64,000 nt of DNA from Pogostemon cablin (GCA_023678885.1 CM042965.1:33709777-33773776), one strand, 5' to 3'. Counted from the stretch's first letter, positions 46,501-59,421 are shown. The notes: generated by a model from the sequence alone, not told the origin. Made by a program: numbers and translations.

Positions 46501-49500
46501 TGGTTATCTAGAATCGAATCTGGATGATTAGCCCATCTATCGGCCTGATTTGTATACGCCTTGTAGTGAAACTTTTTAATTCTACACTTATAATTACGCC
46601 AGAGATCTGCAACTGTTTTTAGAACATAGTTTTTTTTCTTCTTCTGCAATTACGCAAAATATTAATTATGACGTTAAAGAATGCACGTATTCTTGATATG
46701 TATCTACATCTATGGTAAATAAAGCTAATATGATTTGTTAAAAAATAAATCATGTTTAAAGGATTTTGATTAGGCAGCATACTCAAGAAACACTCAACTA
46801 CATAGGAAATTAGTGTAAAATAATAACAAATGAATATATACTAATGTATTAATTTAAAATGCTAATACCTTTATATAATTTCAAATCTCATCCTTGTTAG
46901 GAACCTGGTGCTAGTTAATCTTATTTAGAGGTGCAAGACCCGATTCACAAGCTAGTGGTCCTACGAAACAACTTAAATCATAAGTCTGCAATTCTCAATT
47001 GACCTTCCATGTACCTGTTTGCAAAGACTTGTCCTCTTTTTTTTTCTTCTGCATTACTACAATTAGTAACAAAAAAGAAAGTTAGAAAAATATGTCGCGA
47101 GTCTTAATTCCACTAATCTAACCTATATTTACAAGAAATGTAAGTAGCAAAGATTAACAGATAATTTAAAACTATAATAACCTATTTTCTATTCTTACCA
47201 AATTCATCACTAAGATGCTCCTTGGTGGGATTTATGTTTATAGAGTGATTGCTTCCTTGCCCTTTCGGATCTGATGCCATTTCATTTTCCCAAACATAAT
47301 TGTCTATGCTTTCACAATCCTCATCTTCATCAATTGGACCATGCATATCACCACCATTTAAAGCAAAAAACTGTTCTTCAAAATATCTCCCTTGTTTCTT
47401 TTATGAATGTTCCATAAACTGTTCAACAGATAAGTTATCTCCTAGTAGAACGGGGTCCCCTAGACAAGCAGCCTTTGATAGCTGTTCTTTCATTTTAGTA
47501 TTTTCTTTTATTTTAATATAGGCATTGAGTGATCCATGTGCAACCATATTCTACCTCTTCCTTCTTGGGTTGTTCTTTTCAATCTCCGTTTCTTGTCGAC
47601 TCACCCCTGTAATTGTCCTTTTTAGAGATTGTTCACGGGAAAGCACTTCTCCATTTCGCGTTGAATCCTCTATCTGACCAACTGAGGCAGGAGTCTAAAT
47701 TTTTTTCCCTTTTTTTCTTTCCTCTGCTGCTGTTGCTTTTCACAGTCTTGAGAATGCATATGTATCATAGTTGATATTGATATGGAGGAGGACTGAGGTT
47801 TGTCAACAGATTTACCTACTTGGTTTGTCATTACCTGAAATATAAGTAATGATTATTAATTAAATATAAAGTTAGTATACTAATTTACTAATTCATAAGG
47901 TATATGCACATAACCTTCTTAGCTGCATATGAAAACACTTCTTCATTTCGTGTTGAATCCTCTATCTGACCAACTGAGGTTAGAGTTTGATTTTTTTAGT
48001 GCCATTTTCCTTTCCCCTGCTGCTGTTTCTTTTCACATTCTTGAGAGTGCATTTTTATCATAGGTGACATTGAGATTGAGGAGGACTGAGGTTTGTAAAC
48101 ATAACCACCTACTTGGTCTGCCATTACCTGAAACATGACTAAAGATTATTAATTAAATATCTAATTTTTATACTAATTTAGTAATTCATAAGGTATATGC
48201 ACATAACCTTCTTTAAACGACATGAGCTCAAACTTCTAGTGATTCTTACAATCTCATTGTTATCCTGATCATCATTTGACTTCTGTATTGGACCTTATTC
48301 TTCAAGAAGATACTCAATATCCTTTGATAGATCTTTTTTCATTTTATTGATCTTTTGTCTCTTGGGAGCCATTAACTGTGCCGCTGCATAGGCAATGGGC
48401 TTAATCTCTAACTCTTCCATCTTTCTTATGTTTTCTTCGATCCTTTTCAACCTCTAACCCTCATATTCTTCCATCTCGATTTACGATATTCTTAAAGTTA
48501 GCAGCAACAAGTTTGTAGACTTAGTTTCTGAATCATATTCGGCATATAAATCAACACTCCACGTAGTGAAAAGTTAGTTTATAGACTAAATAAGAATGAA
48601 AAAGAATTTCAAAATCAATGTCCTAGCTAATTAAATACAAATGAACTAAAAATACAATACAACTGTTAACGTAGAGATGTAACTAGTCATCCTTTGCAGT
48701 TTGAAATTTACAGATACAATACATGGTTTCATTGGTGAAATGCTCCAGCAAATTGAGATGCATAGCCTCAAATTATACTATGGCAGCTAGCTATTTATTT
48801 TAGACACAAATGAAGGCTTATAACATGCTACAATGTTTCTCAATCATCGTAAACACAAAATCACAATATTAATGTACAGTACGATAATTTTGAGAGCTTC
48901 TAGGACTGAGGTTTGTCTACATAACCACCTACTTGGTCTGCCATTACCTGAAACATGACTAATGATTATTAATTAAATATCTAATTTCTATACTAATTTA
49001 GTAAGAAATATTTACTAATAGGTACACACTTTGTACCCCTAATTATTACTAGATACAGTGATTAAAATAATTACTCTTACATATAAAATATTAAAGTAAA
49101 ATACCAAATATTATCCCAAACTCATACACTTAATCTACAAACCCTAAACCCTCACCCACCGCCGGACCACCACCGGACCACCGCCGCCGCCGCCGGACCG
49201 CCCGCTGAAATTATGTCGAACCACCATCGGTTGGTCACCAGAGCTCCGCCGGACCACCAGCTGAAATTCTGCCGGACCGCCGCCGTCGCTGTTGGCCAGT
49301 CGCCAGAATTTTGCCGCTGCCGGACTGCCATCGGAGCTTCGCCGGACCACCGCCGGACCACCCCACTCTTTTGCTGCATACACTTTTTTTTACTGCACAC
49401 ACTTTTGCTGCACAAAAACTTTTACTGCACACAACATTTATGTGCAGCACAATGTAGGGATAATATTGCCATATCACTATATATTTTTATAGTTAGTAGT

Positions 49501-49864
49501 AATATTTTGTATATTTGTATCTCATAGTAATTAAAGGTTTTTTTTGTACCTAGTAGTAATCCTCCCATTTAGTAATTCATAAGGTATATGCACATAACCT
49601 TCTTTGAACGATATGAGCTCAAACTTCTAGTGATTCTTATAATCTCATTGTTATTCTGATCATCATTTGACTTTTGTATTGGACCTTCTTCTTTAGGAAG
49701 ATACTCAACATCCTTTGATAGATATTTTTCATTTTATTGATCTTTTGTCTCTTGGGACCCATTAACTGTGCCGCTGCATAGGCAATAGGCTTAATCCCTA
49801 ACACTTCCATCTTTCTTTTGTTTTCTTCAACCCTTTTCAACCTCTGACCCTCATATTCTTCCAT
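43499..49864 (-). pseudogene. CACTA-associated Transposase_24 (Ptta/En/Spm) gene, broken
   Basis: Minus-strand exons in transcript order. MEEYEGQRLKRVEENKRKME with YAAAQLMGPKRQKINKMK (49864-49640, frameshift after KMK). A diverged repeat of that exon with early stops (48475-48210). QVGGYVYKPQSSSISMSPM (about 48121-48010) and its repeat QVGKSVDKPQSSSISISTM (about 47834-47700). An acidic exon with MHGPIDEDEDCESIDNYVWE (47545-47220, one stop). NYVLKTVADLWRNYKCRIKK (about 46645-46490). DLSDKKRKIRETQKDRHTAC (about 46045-45953). TSPSEAALYKETHKRTADKK (about 45516-45403). A helical exon with IKRPKGVSKLSSV (45330-45057). A tail ending MEDELERGDD before the stop at 43499. The RW-N---K-KK and ETHKR elements match the plant Transposase_24 family carried by CACTA elements. 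Several stops and frameshifts make it nonfunctional. No TnpD-type transposase was recognised. Confidence 0.8.
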
Positions 49865-50285
49865 CTTGATTTACGATATTCTTAAAGTTAGCAGCAACAA
49901 GTTTATAGACTTAGTTTCTGTATCATATTCGGCATAAAAATCAATGCTCCACGTAGTGAAAAGTTAGTTTATAGACTAACTAAGAGTGAAAAAGAATTCC
50001 AAAATCAATGTCCTAGCTAAATATGAATGAACTAAAACTACGATACAACTGTTAACGTAGAGATGTAACTAGTCATCCTTTGCAATTTGAAATTTATAGA
50101 TACAATACATGGCTTCATTGGTGAAATCCTCTAGCAAATTGAGATGCATAGCCTCAAATTATACTATGGCAGCTAGCTATCTATTTTAGACACAAATGAA
50201 GGCTTATAACATGCTACAATGTTTCTCAGTCATCGTAAACACAAAATCACAATATTAATGGACAGTACGATAATTTTGAGAGCTT
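48083..50285. repeat. Tandem duplication inside the CACTA gene
   Basis: Sequence from GAGGACTGAGGTTTGT (about 48083) to TGAGAGCTTCTA (about 48902) is repeated from about 48904 to 50288, with a 562-bp Mutator-like insertion in the second copy. It duplicates the MEEYEG exon and its flanks. The copies differ by scattered substitutions and small indels, and the MEEYEG exon has a premature stop in the left copy only. Confidence 0.85.
49005..49566. mobile_element. Non-autonomous Mutator-like element with exact 9-bp TSD, within the CACTA duplication
   Basis: 562 bp flanked by ATTTAGTAA at 48996-49004 and 49567-49575. The paralogous site at about 48176-48186 has it once, which proves the insertion. 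The left end is GAAATATTTACTAATAGGTA and the right end, read inward, GGGAGGATTACTACTAGGTA. Both arms continue with TTACTA-N-AGATACA-type motifs. The GC-rich centre (49150-49370) carries repeated GCCGGACCACC and GGACCGCCGCCG motifs and yields several overlapping open frames without known domains. Same family as 39031-39449. Confidence 0.93.
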
Positions 50286-52039
50286 CTATACGCATGAAAA
50301 TATCAAAGACAATAAAACATTGTTATTAATGATTCATCCAAATTAAGGTCACCATATAAAGATTTGAATAATTCAATTGACTAAAACCAGTTGACAGATA
50401 AAAGGTATTTCAAATTAAAGTGCTCTATTAATCAACCCAAAGACAACTCACATCCACTTGAATGATTGGCTGAACAATGACATAGCAATGCTCCATTCTT
50501 AAACAAGGACTAAATGGAACATAAGCAAAGATTCCTGATAAAGTCATTATTCATGTGTTATAAATGTGGGTAAATGTATTGATTGGACTGTCTAAATCAC
50601 AGTTAATTATCAAACTAGTCCAAATGCTACCTATATATAATTGGTTATGAATATGAATTGCTCATAATTCTCCATCAAGTTTCTGTTTCTTTACATGATT
50701 TCATATATCATGGAATAGAACCAACTACCCGATTTTTAGTTAAAAAATTACAAGTTCGATTATATAATATTGGAATTAAAGGACTCAGAGTGGAGAATAC
50801 ATTTTAAGCTAAGAAATTTTAAGTTCCAATCCATGGAATTATTCCTACAGTAATCAAAATGGTGAACACTTACAACAACAAAAGAAGTATCAAAGAAAGT
50901 AAAACGAATCCCTTTATGAAAAATTTTATACCCCTAACTCATACTGTAAGGGCACCAACAAGTTTAGACTATCGATATGTGCATCTCGCAAATTAAATCG
51001 TATCTGTAGCGGTGAATTTGACATCATAGCAACTAATAAGTATTGAAACTAAGACACTAATCCCACTATATTTGAATAATCAAAATCGTTAACCAAAAAT
51101 CTAAAGCAACTCGGAAGTAATGAAACAGAGACAAATCATGAATTTCATATCCTTAACTCTTAAAGAGTTGCAGCACACACAAAGTTAATCAAATAGGAGA
51201 AGAACTTTTAGTATGACAGAAAAAAAGGATAGGTGAATGAAAATTGATTAAATACAGTAAAGTTGAAAACCTAGGTGGGATAGGTCCGATCCCATTGGTT
51301 ACGCAGGCAATTGATGCACACATAATTAAAAACACAAACGATAAAAATTAAAAGCTTCATACCTAATTGGCTCGACAAACAATACTTGAGGCTTCCTTCT
51401 AAGTCATTCCTGGGGTTCCTTCCTCGAATTTGTCTAGGCTACTTCAAATTCCATTCATAATAGAATTTCGAAATTTCCTCCTCTCAGATAACCTGCAGAT
51501 TCATGGTTTCCTTCTTCGAATTTGTTTCACATTTTGGCAGAATTTTGTTTACCCGCTCAGATAACCCGCTCTTTTTCTCATCACAGAATGCTCCCTCTTT
51601 TGTGTATCTGTGCATGTATTCATCTGCAATTTATTTTAATTTTGACTTAATTTCTTATTATCAACCTCTCTTTGATGGTTTGATTACTATAGATTGTAGC
51701 TCTTAGTTTTCCGATAAGGTTTGTATTTATTTCATATCTCTCACTTTGATTAATTTTTTTTATTATTTTTTTTTGTAATTAGAATTAAGATGAATAATTT
51801 GTTAGAATAAACTATTCTCACCACCTATGGATGCCATTTAACAGTGATAATTGTGGTGAGTTTTATTTAATATATTTGTTGATTCTTCTTAGTACTCCAC
51901 CTCATATCGTATTTTATTAGTATTTCGCATCATCAGTAATTAATTAATTAATAATACTAGTAATCTATGGAGTGATAATAATGACACTCTCAGTAGAAGT
52001 ATATTATTTCATAATACAAAATTTAATTATAGTTTGATG
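50286..52039. other. Presumed upstream part of the CACTA element and spacer
   Basis: AT-rich with no convincing exon. At 51240-51720 there is more mixed, pyrimidine-rich sequence that could be the leader of the minus-strand CACTA gene. No CACTA right end (TTGTAGTG) or continuation of the interrupted LTR was found. Confidence 0.4.
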
Positions 52040-52290
52040 AAAAAGACTTGTGTGAGACTGTCTCACATGAAGACTTATGTGAGACGGCCAGAAAGTGGTA
52101 ACTGTTATAAAAGAAAGTGATAATAAATTAATGAAAAGTAATAATGTTATTTCATGAACAATTTATAGTATAAATAAAAAGTGATAATATTTTATAGCGA
52201 AAGTGATAACGTTTTATAGCAAAATGATAACTATTTTAAAAAGTGAAAAATGATCTCACGTGAGACGGTCTCACGCAAGACCTACCCTAG
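52040..52290. mobile_element. Fold-back MITE with GTGTGAGAC / GTCTCACG arms
   Basis: The left arm AAGACTTGTGTGAGACTGTC pairs with the right arm, ending GAGACGGTCTCACGCAAGAC. The core ATTTATAGTATAAATAAAAA and the GCGAAAGTGATAA motifs are shared with 26625-26876. Ends are accurate to a few bases. Confidence 0.75.
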
Positions 52291-52557
52291 TTAGATTGGA
52301 CAACCTCTATTACCAAGCTTCAAATCATAATAGTATTTTGGAATTGAAAAATAATATCTATGGAGTATTATATAAGTATTTTTCAAAACACACCTAATTT
52401 AAAAAAAAAAAAATCTCATTTTCAATTACAAATTAATTGCGTTTTGCAACAATGCTAAAAAGTGATGCTATTTTTTAAATTTTCTCAAAAGTAAGGATTA
52501 ATTTGTAATAAAAGTAAAGTTCATGATTATTTTTCAAATTAACTCTAAAAATTAATA

Positions 52558-52762
52558 CTCCCTCCGGCCACTTAGAATGTAATCATTTGATTTTTACGCG
52601 TAGATTAAGGAGTATTATTTTTACATATGTAGTGGATAGTTGTATTAGAAGGAAGTGGTGAGCCATATGGTGTACCTTTTTACTTACTAAGGAATAGGTA
52701 TACTTTTGAAATGCACACCAAAAATAGTAAAATTGATACCTTATAAGTGGACATAGAATGTA
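52558..52762. mobile_element. Degenerate Stowaway-like MITE
   Basis: Begins CTCCCTCCGGCCACTTAGAA after TA. The right terminal repeat has decayed to GTGGACATAGAATG-TAGTA. The core TTGTATTAGAAGGAAGTGGTG fits the 26387 subfamily. Confidence 0.7.
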
Positions 52763-53338
52763 GTATAATACATAAATATTAATATAATATATTAGCCGTC
52801 CCGCAATAATAGGTACATTTGCACTAACATATTAGCCTAAATTAATAATGAAAAAAGTAAAAGCACATTTTATTGATGTAATATACGTCATTGCGTACAA
52901 TATGAGAAAAGCAAAGTACTTTTTATTTATTATTATTGATTTTTCATTGTTACTAAAAAGTTTCAATTTGATGTTAATCACCATATAAGTATTAACAGGA
53001 ATTAAATATTAATCACCATATAAGCTAATTATTCTTTTGAATGAGAGAATTACTCTTTTAATATTTTTTGCATTTCCTTTTGTTTATCGATTACTTTTTA
53101 GTATATGAAATTTTATTTTTTTAAGAGATGAACTAATACTTTTTGAATAAAAATATTAGTGTTGGTTATAAAATTCACACAATACTCCCTCTTAAATTAA
53201 ATAAATAATTTACGGTAAATAAAATTAACAAACTAAAAATATGTGTGACTCATGTGAATTGAAAAATATGATGAGATCTACTTATTTATTAATTGTCTCA
53301 CTTATTTACAAGTTGTCATGTAAAATAATTTCATGGAA

Positions 53339-53598
53339 TATCAATTCAATGCCTGAAAAATGAGTAAACTATTAATTCATGGCCTGAATTATTTTTTCTA
53401 TCAACATGGAGTCTGAAATATGTATAACTAATCAAATCGGGACCTAAATTTAGGCCCCCAATTGATAAAATATGAGATAATATTTGATAAATTCAGGCCA
53501 TGCATTGATAGTTTTACATATTTCAGGCCCGAATTGATAGAAAAAATAATTCAGACCCGAATTGAAAATTTACTCATTTTTCAGGCATTGAATTGATA
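53339..53598. mobile_element. Fold-back element, 260 bp, with long arms
   Basis: The left arm TATCAATTCAATGCCTGAAA and the reverse complement of the right arm are identical for about 30 bp, then similar to about 90 bp, including a CCTGAATTATTTTTTCTATC segment. Related fragments lie at about 18300-18400 and 19980-20060 (AGGCCCCAAATTGATAG). The rest of 52763-54349 is AT-rich with no gene. Confidence 0.8.
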
Positions 53599-54846
53599 AA
53601 ATTTCAATTATAACTATTTAAAACTATTTTCATTGTATATATTTTTATATAAACTGGTGTGGTTACTTGGTTGTACATACTATCGTTGTAATTTTTGGCT
53701 TTAAAAGAGAATTTTGTTAAAAAGAAAGAAAATAAAAAGGCTAATAATTTACTCAAAGAATAAGCCCAATTTCTGTGAGGATTATAAATTATCAACCACA
53801 AGTACAATAACATATATGAACAATTACAGGAGATTTTTTCACTTTAAACGAAAACTAATTACAAAGGCAAAATAAGTTATAAATTAGGTACTAAGGTAAA
53901 ATAAATCAAGGACCAGAAAAAGATTAAAAGATTTTTTTTTACAATCATTACATATTTAAAAGTTAATATTCATAAATTTTGTATAAGAAAAATGTTCATA
54001 AAATTTACGCTACTGTTTGATTTGATTATTCATGGATTGAACGATTATTTGGTATAATAAAAAATTTGCGGTATGTCGTGCCCCTACCTCTATCATTATA
54101 TAATTCCAATATAATGTAATGATGTATATAGTTAAATGTCATTATTGAGTTCATTTATAACATGAAAATAATTTTCATTTATAACATGAAAATAATTTTA
54201 TTGATCATGAAAAATAATTTCATTGCTATTAATTTGAAAATTTTTATTTATATATATATGAAATTTTAATTTTGATTTTTTTAATTATTTATGCACTATT
54301 TATAATAATTAATAAAAAAAGGTATATTTAATTAAATAAAAAGAAAAAAGGGTTTATTACTATTGGATACACATTTTTCACCTTAAATACTATTAGATAC
54401 AAGGGAAACAAATAATTATTGCCCACTACACAAATTGGGATCAAAGTGACGAAATTGCCCTGAGTAAAATAAATGAAATTTGAATTATCGTTCCTTCACG
54501 CTGAACAAACGGAAAAAAGCTTCACGCTGAACAAACAGAAAAAAGCTTCATCGATTTCATTCAGCAAATTTCAGAAATCGCGGGCGATCTGAATTCATTC
54601 TCTCCGCACAATCGAATTCATTCTCTCCAAACCGTGCAATCTTACTCTGCTCAACCTGAATTCATTCCTTGCCCAATTGAATTTGATCGCGGGAAGCTGT
54701 TAATCTGAATTTGCAGAAATCGATTTCATACGTATGTTATCTATATGATAATTCGTGTTTACCTATTCATTACGCAAGCTGCTTCAATTCAGGTGATTTC
54801 TAATTTGAATTTTTCTTTGCTTATTTAACAGGGAGGGTCATCATAT

Positions 54847-57198
54847 ATGGAAGAATCTACTATTATTCTTACTGTTGAACATGCCGAGCACTGTAAATTA
54901 ATTGCATTACTGTCCAATACTTCTTGGCTAGATGTGTATTCTCAAATTTGTGAAAAGTGGAATGAGTTGCAAAGAGTGGATTTCGATTTTCTCTGTTCTG
55001 TTGGATCGTTGCTTAATGTTTCTTGTGTCTCTGATGCTGATCTGCATAATATAATTAATCTTTGTCAAATTAGATCCTTGAAGGAAGTTTCAGGCAAGGT
55101 ATATGTGAATGATTTAAGCTTTGCAAAAAAAATTCATAACAGTGATCAAATTGTTAGTAGTGTTATGAATACTACCACAATCTGTCTGAATTCTCAGCAT
55201 GGCAAAGAGGTGCAACACAATATGATAGGTTGGCAGTCTGAAGAGTTTCGTGAAATCTCGAATATGCCGTACTATGATATCTGTCCATCCCTTGATAAGA
55301 AAGTGTTTTTGTCAGATCCTTGGGCTATTTTAATGAAAGATGGCAAAGGTGCCTTGTTTCACGGTGGAGCTAAAGAGTTTAGGGATCAACTTATAAAGTA
55401 TGCTACACGGAATGACTTTTTCTTTTTATATAAGAGGAATGATGCAAAATATGTTCATGCAATTTGTGAGAGATCAATGACGCATGGGTGCGAGTGGTTC
55501 ATCAAAGCAAAGCGTCTTTCCATATCGTCACAATTTCAAGTGTATGCTGTCAATTTGGTTCACACATGTGATGGGGTGTTGGGAGATAACATAATCAAAC
55601 GTTTGTGCCCCAAAATGATTGGAAATTTGATGTTAGAAAGCGTGAGAGAGAAACCAGACATTGGAGGTAGCAATGTGAAACATGTTTTTCTACATAGTTA
55701 TGGAATTAAAATTCCATACTGGAAAGCTTGGCGTGCTGCAGAAGAAGCAAAGGATCAAGTTTGGGGTTCTTATGATCAATCCTACGACGAGCTCCGCTTG
55801 TATTGTGCTGCTGTGTCTGCCACAAATCCTGGCAGCATTGTTACACTAGAGCAAAATCCTATGTCTCATCGTTTTGAACGATTGTTTATAGCTTTTAAAG
55901 GTTGCATAGATGGCTTTAAGAGCTGTCGGCCAATGCTCTTTATTGATGGCACGTTTTTAAAAGGTCGATCTAAGGGAACTCTACTTGCTGCCACTGCAAA
56001 GGATGGTGACAATGGTAACATTATTCATTCTAGTAGAATTTCATATATTTATGCAATATACATTTGCAGTTTGTCTTACATGTCTTTTTTTGCATTTGAA
56101 AAATGTAGGGCTTTTTCCAGTAGCAATTGCAGTTGTCTCAGCAGAGAATACAGAAAATTGGGAATGGTTTTTGAAAGAAATACGAGATAACGTGATGCAT
56201 GATGAACCAATCTCCTACATTTCTGATCGTAATGTAGGCTTAATGTCTGCCTTTTCTTTGGTTTTTGATCAACTCTTGCACTTCTTTTGTTTGTTTCATC
56301 TGCTAACAAACTTGAAAGCGCGATTTCCTAAGGCATGGAATAGCTCAGATAGACCTAATATGGGTGTTCTTTTCAAGGCATGCGCATATGCTCCGACAAA
56401 ACGTCTATTTGATGAGAATCTTGCAAAATTCAAACAAGAAGGAGGGAAAAGAGCTGAACAATGGCTGACTAATTTGCCATATGAAAAGTGGGCAGTTGCA
56501 TTTTCTCCTAAAATTACTAGATATGGTGAAATGACTTCTAATGCCATAGAATCATTCAATGCATGGATTAACAATGCTAGGGCCTTACCAATAACTCATA
56601 TGTTAGACTCTATTCGTAAAGGTATCATAAAATAATTTCACTTATTTCATTGTCTTTGTATTTTTGTTATACTTTGTATCTTATTTACATAATTCACTTG
56701 ATCAATGACATAGGTATCAATTCATGGTTTGTTGAAAGGAGGATGGAAAGTTCAAAATGGACTGGAGGATTGTGCCCAACAAAAGAGGTAGTATGGCAAG
56801 ATTTGATATACTTGGGTCGCACATGGAATATTCTTTTATGCACTTCTGGGGACTATGAGGTAGCATCTCAACCTTCAGTTCGTGTTGACTTAAAATGTAG
56901 AACATGTTCCTGCAAATTGTGGCAAATTTCTGGTTTCCCTTGTGCACATGCTGTAGCTGTGATTCGTGCGACCAACGGATCTTATTTTAACTACATCAGT
57001 GATTATTTTTTTGTTACAAAATATCGGGAGTCTTACATGCACGACATACATCCAATTCCTGAAACTTATCGCCTTGAAGTCGAACCAATCTTTGATAATC
57101 CCATTCTTCCACCATTATTGAAACGACCACCTGGTCGTCCCAAGATGAGTAGAATTCCATCACATGGGGAGTTTTGTAAGCGGAGAAAAGCAGGTTGA
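54847..57198 (+). CDS. MULE transposase, 3 exons, 721 aa, intact
   Basis: Joined from 54847-56014, 56109-56621 and 56714-57198. Both introns are short with GT and AG borders, and the frame is continuous. Residues 1-90 may form a PB1-like N-terminal domain. A MuDR DNA-binding-like region follows, with NDAKYVHAICERSMTHGCEW at about 198-217. The MULE DDE core has D367 in MLFIDGTFLKGRSKG, D429 in YISDRNVGLMSAF and E537 in NAIESFNAW. A SWIM zinc finger CSC...PCAH uses C625, C627, C637 and H639. The AT-hook-like KRPPGRPK is near the C-terminus. All catalytic residues are present, so it is probably able to act in cut-and-paste transposition at its own ends. The stop is the natural end, before a 2.2-kb gap and the opposing Ulp1-like gene. 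A domesticated MULE gene is possible but the terminus and partner gene argue for a mobile element. Confidence 0.92.
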
Positions 57199-59421
57199 AG
57201 ATGTTTTGCTAGCAAGGTATGAGTATTGATTTTCTTTGCTCTATTTTTCATTGATGATCTAGTAATCTTCCATGCTTGCAGCAGGTTACTCTCTTTTCTT
57301 GTATAGCGATTGATTGAAATATTGTGCTCTGAAATTCATTTGTTAGTTTTTTATCTGATTAATGTGATTACTTGAGGTGATTTGTTCCTCTTTGCTCTGT
57401 GATTTGTGCAGCATATATGTTTCACATATGAGTACTTCAGTTTTTCCGCATTTGGCAGTAGGTTTACTGGTTTTTATTGCTAATTATCTGCTGGAATTGA
57501 TCCATTAACTAATGGTAAATAAATTGTGGATCATGTGAAATGGGAATAGGTTATAAATTATAGTAAATAATTCTTTGTGTTTAGTTTAAATAACCAATAA
57601 AACCTGTCCTAAGTAACCCATCATATGATAAAAAGTTGTCCAAAATGTAATAAGCAGTTGATAACATTTATATGCTGTTATGGTGTTGTTTGATTGAGCT
57701 AGCTTTATTTTGGTTTTTAAGAAAAGATTTTTCATATTCATATATTGATGTTTTTGCTTTTTATGCAGGAAAAATGAGCAAATGCTTTCTTCCAAAAGTG
57801 GGTTGATGTTTCTAAGTTCATTCCATCAAGTGTGTTAGTTGATGTAATCAAGGAATACAACCTGCTCATTATTTTTGAACTATTCACTTGGTTTAGGTTC
57901 ATTTTTCATGAATATTGTGATTTTATATTTAGCAAGCTTGCACTTTATTGAGCATAGTGAATATTAAAATATGCTATGTTTTTAAAGTTGATATTCATTT
58001 TTTTGATGCCTTTTATAGTTGATGCATTTTTGGAATGTGCATTCTAATCTCTTTTTATTCAATAATATTTGTGCTTCTTTTAAAATGTTCATCTGATATC
58101 TTACTTATGTTTTCTTGAATATTTGTATGATGTCTTTGAATTTAAGAGTATAAATATGTGTATAAGTGATTAGATGTAGAGTGAAATGTGGTTTGAGGAG
58201 GTGGATCTAGGTATGTCTGAATTTCTGTAGAATGGTGATGTTGTGGGTAACAGCCTGTGGGGTGGTGATGCATCATTTTACTCAATAGATTATGAGTAGC
58301 ATATTTAGAATTAGTCTGCAGTATAAGCATGTTAATTATAATTTGTGGATAATTATCTGATGGATTGTAAACATGATGGAGGATAAGAAATATGCAGTAT
58401 ATGATGATGAGGTTGCAAGGCAGGATGATGGTAGGTAGGGGTTGTCTTGATATGTCTAATACCTATGAGTCTGAATTTCTGTAGAATGGTGAGGTTGTGG
58501 GTAACAGCTTGTGGGGTGGTGATGCATCATTGCACGTAATAGATCATGAGTAGCATATTTAGAATGAGTTTGCAGTATGAGCATGCTAATTATAATTTTG
58601 TGGATAATTATCTGATGGATTGTAATTATAGACTGATGGAGGATAAGAAATATGTAGTATATGATGATGAGGTGGCAAGGCAGGATAATGGTAGATAGGG
58701 TTGTCTTGATATGTTTAATACCTTTGATTATGTGGGCTGATGTGTCTGTTAGTATATTCATGTATCTGCTTTCCCTCCTCCTCCTTCATTGCAAGGTTGT
58801 TTGATTTCTGGTCCTTTAAATTGTTGATTTGATTTATTATAGAAACTATGAAATCTGAATGTTGATTGATTGGATTCTATCATTTGAGGAAATCATCTGT
58901 ATTGTAGATATGATATCCAAATCAAGGGAGAATGAATGTTTTATGCAATTTGTAGAACCTATCTAGTAGCTCCTTTTGTTGCCAACTGATGATTAGTATG
59001 TTATATGGATGTCCTTTTGTATGCTGAATGATATATGTTCTATATATGCTTTCAGACGTTCTTTGTTGTACATGCAACTTATTATTGTGAACGTGGTGAT
59101 TACTTTTATCAACATTTAATGGAAATGGAAGGCTACTCCAAATTATCATGATATACCAATCATCTGGCAACACAAAAACACTAAAATTTCATACCTGCCA
59201 ACACAAAAATAATAATAATAACAAAATTTACTACTTTTCATTCACTAATCATCTTTCAACACGAAAACTCTAATTTTCACATCTGCCAACATAACAAATA
59301 GCAGCAGGTAACTTAATTTGCACAACTAGAATCCAACATAACAATCATAAAGCAATTTCACAGTAAAATCAATATAAGAAATTGTGTGCCAAAAAACTTG
59401 TCATAGATGTTTACAAGCAAA
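57199..59421. other. Region between the two MULE genes
   Basis: T-rich sequence on the left, probably transposase 3' UTR, then a 254-bp tandem duplication, then A-rich sequence next to the Ulp1-like 3' end. Short open frames occur but no domain is recognised. Confidence 0.5.
58217..58725. repeat. 254-bp tandem duplication between the MULE genes
   Basis: CTGAATTTCTGTAGAATGGT starts copy 1 at 58217 and copy 2 at 58471. Both copies run through GGTAACAGC-TGTGGGGTGG and end near GTTGTCTTGATATGT-TAATA. They differ at scattered positions, roughly one in fifteen by eye. Confidence 0.85.

Noticed and set aside
46562..46570. TTGTAGTG as the right terminus of the CACTA element
   Set aside because: It lies within an exon of the Transposase_24 pseudogene, has no subterminal TAACA repeats beside it and no LTR continuation after it.
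49144..49527. Several overlapping open frames on both strands in a GC-rich patch
   Set aside because: They lie inside a non-autonomous Mutator-like element in a GCCGGACCACC repeat, where stops are rare for compositional reasons. No domain is seen and the frames are not kept in the sister element at 39031.
54847..57198. Domesticated FAR1/FHY3-type transcription factor instead of a transposase
   Set aside because: The DDE core and SWIM finger are also found in FAR1-like proteins, but the nearby Mutator-like terminus, the linked Ulp1-like gene and shared ends with short mobile copies favour a mobile MULE. Not fully excluded.
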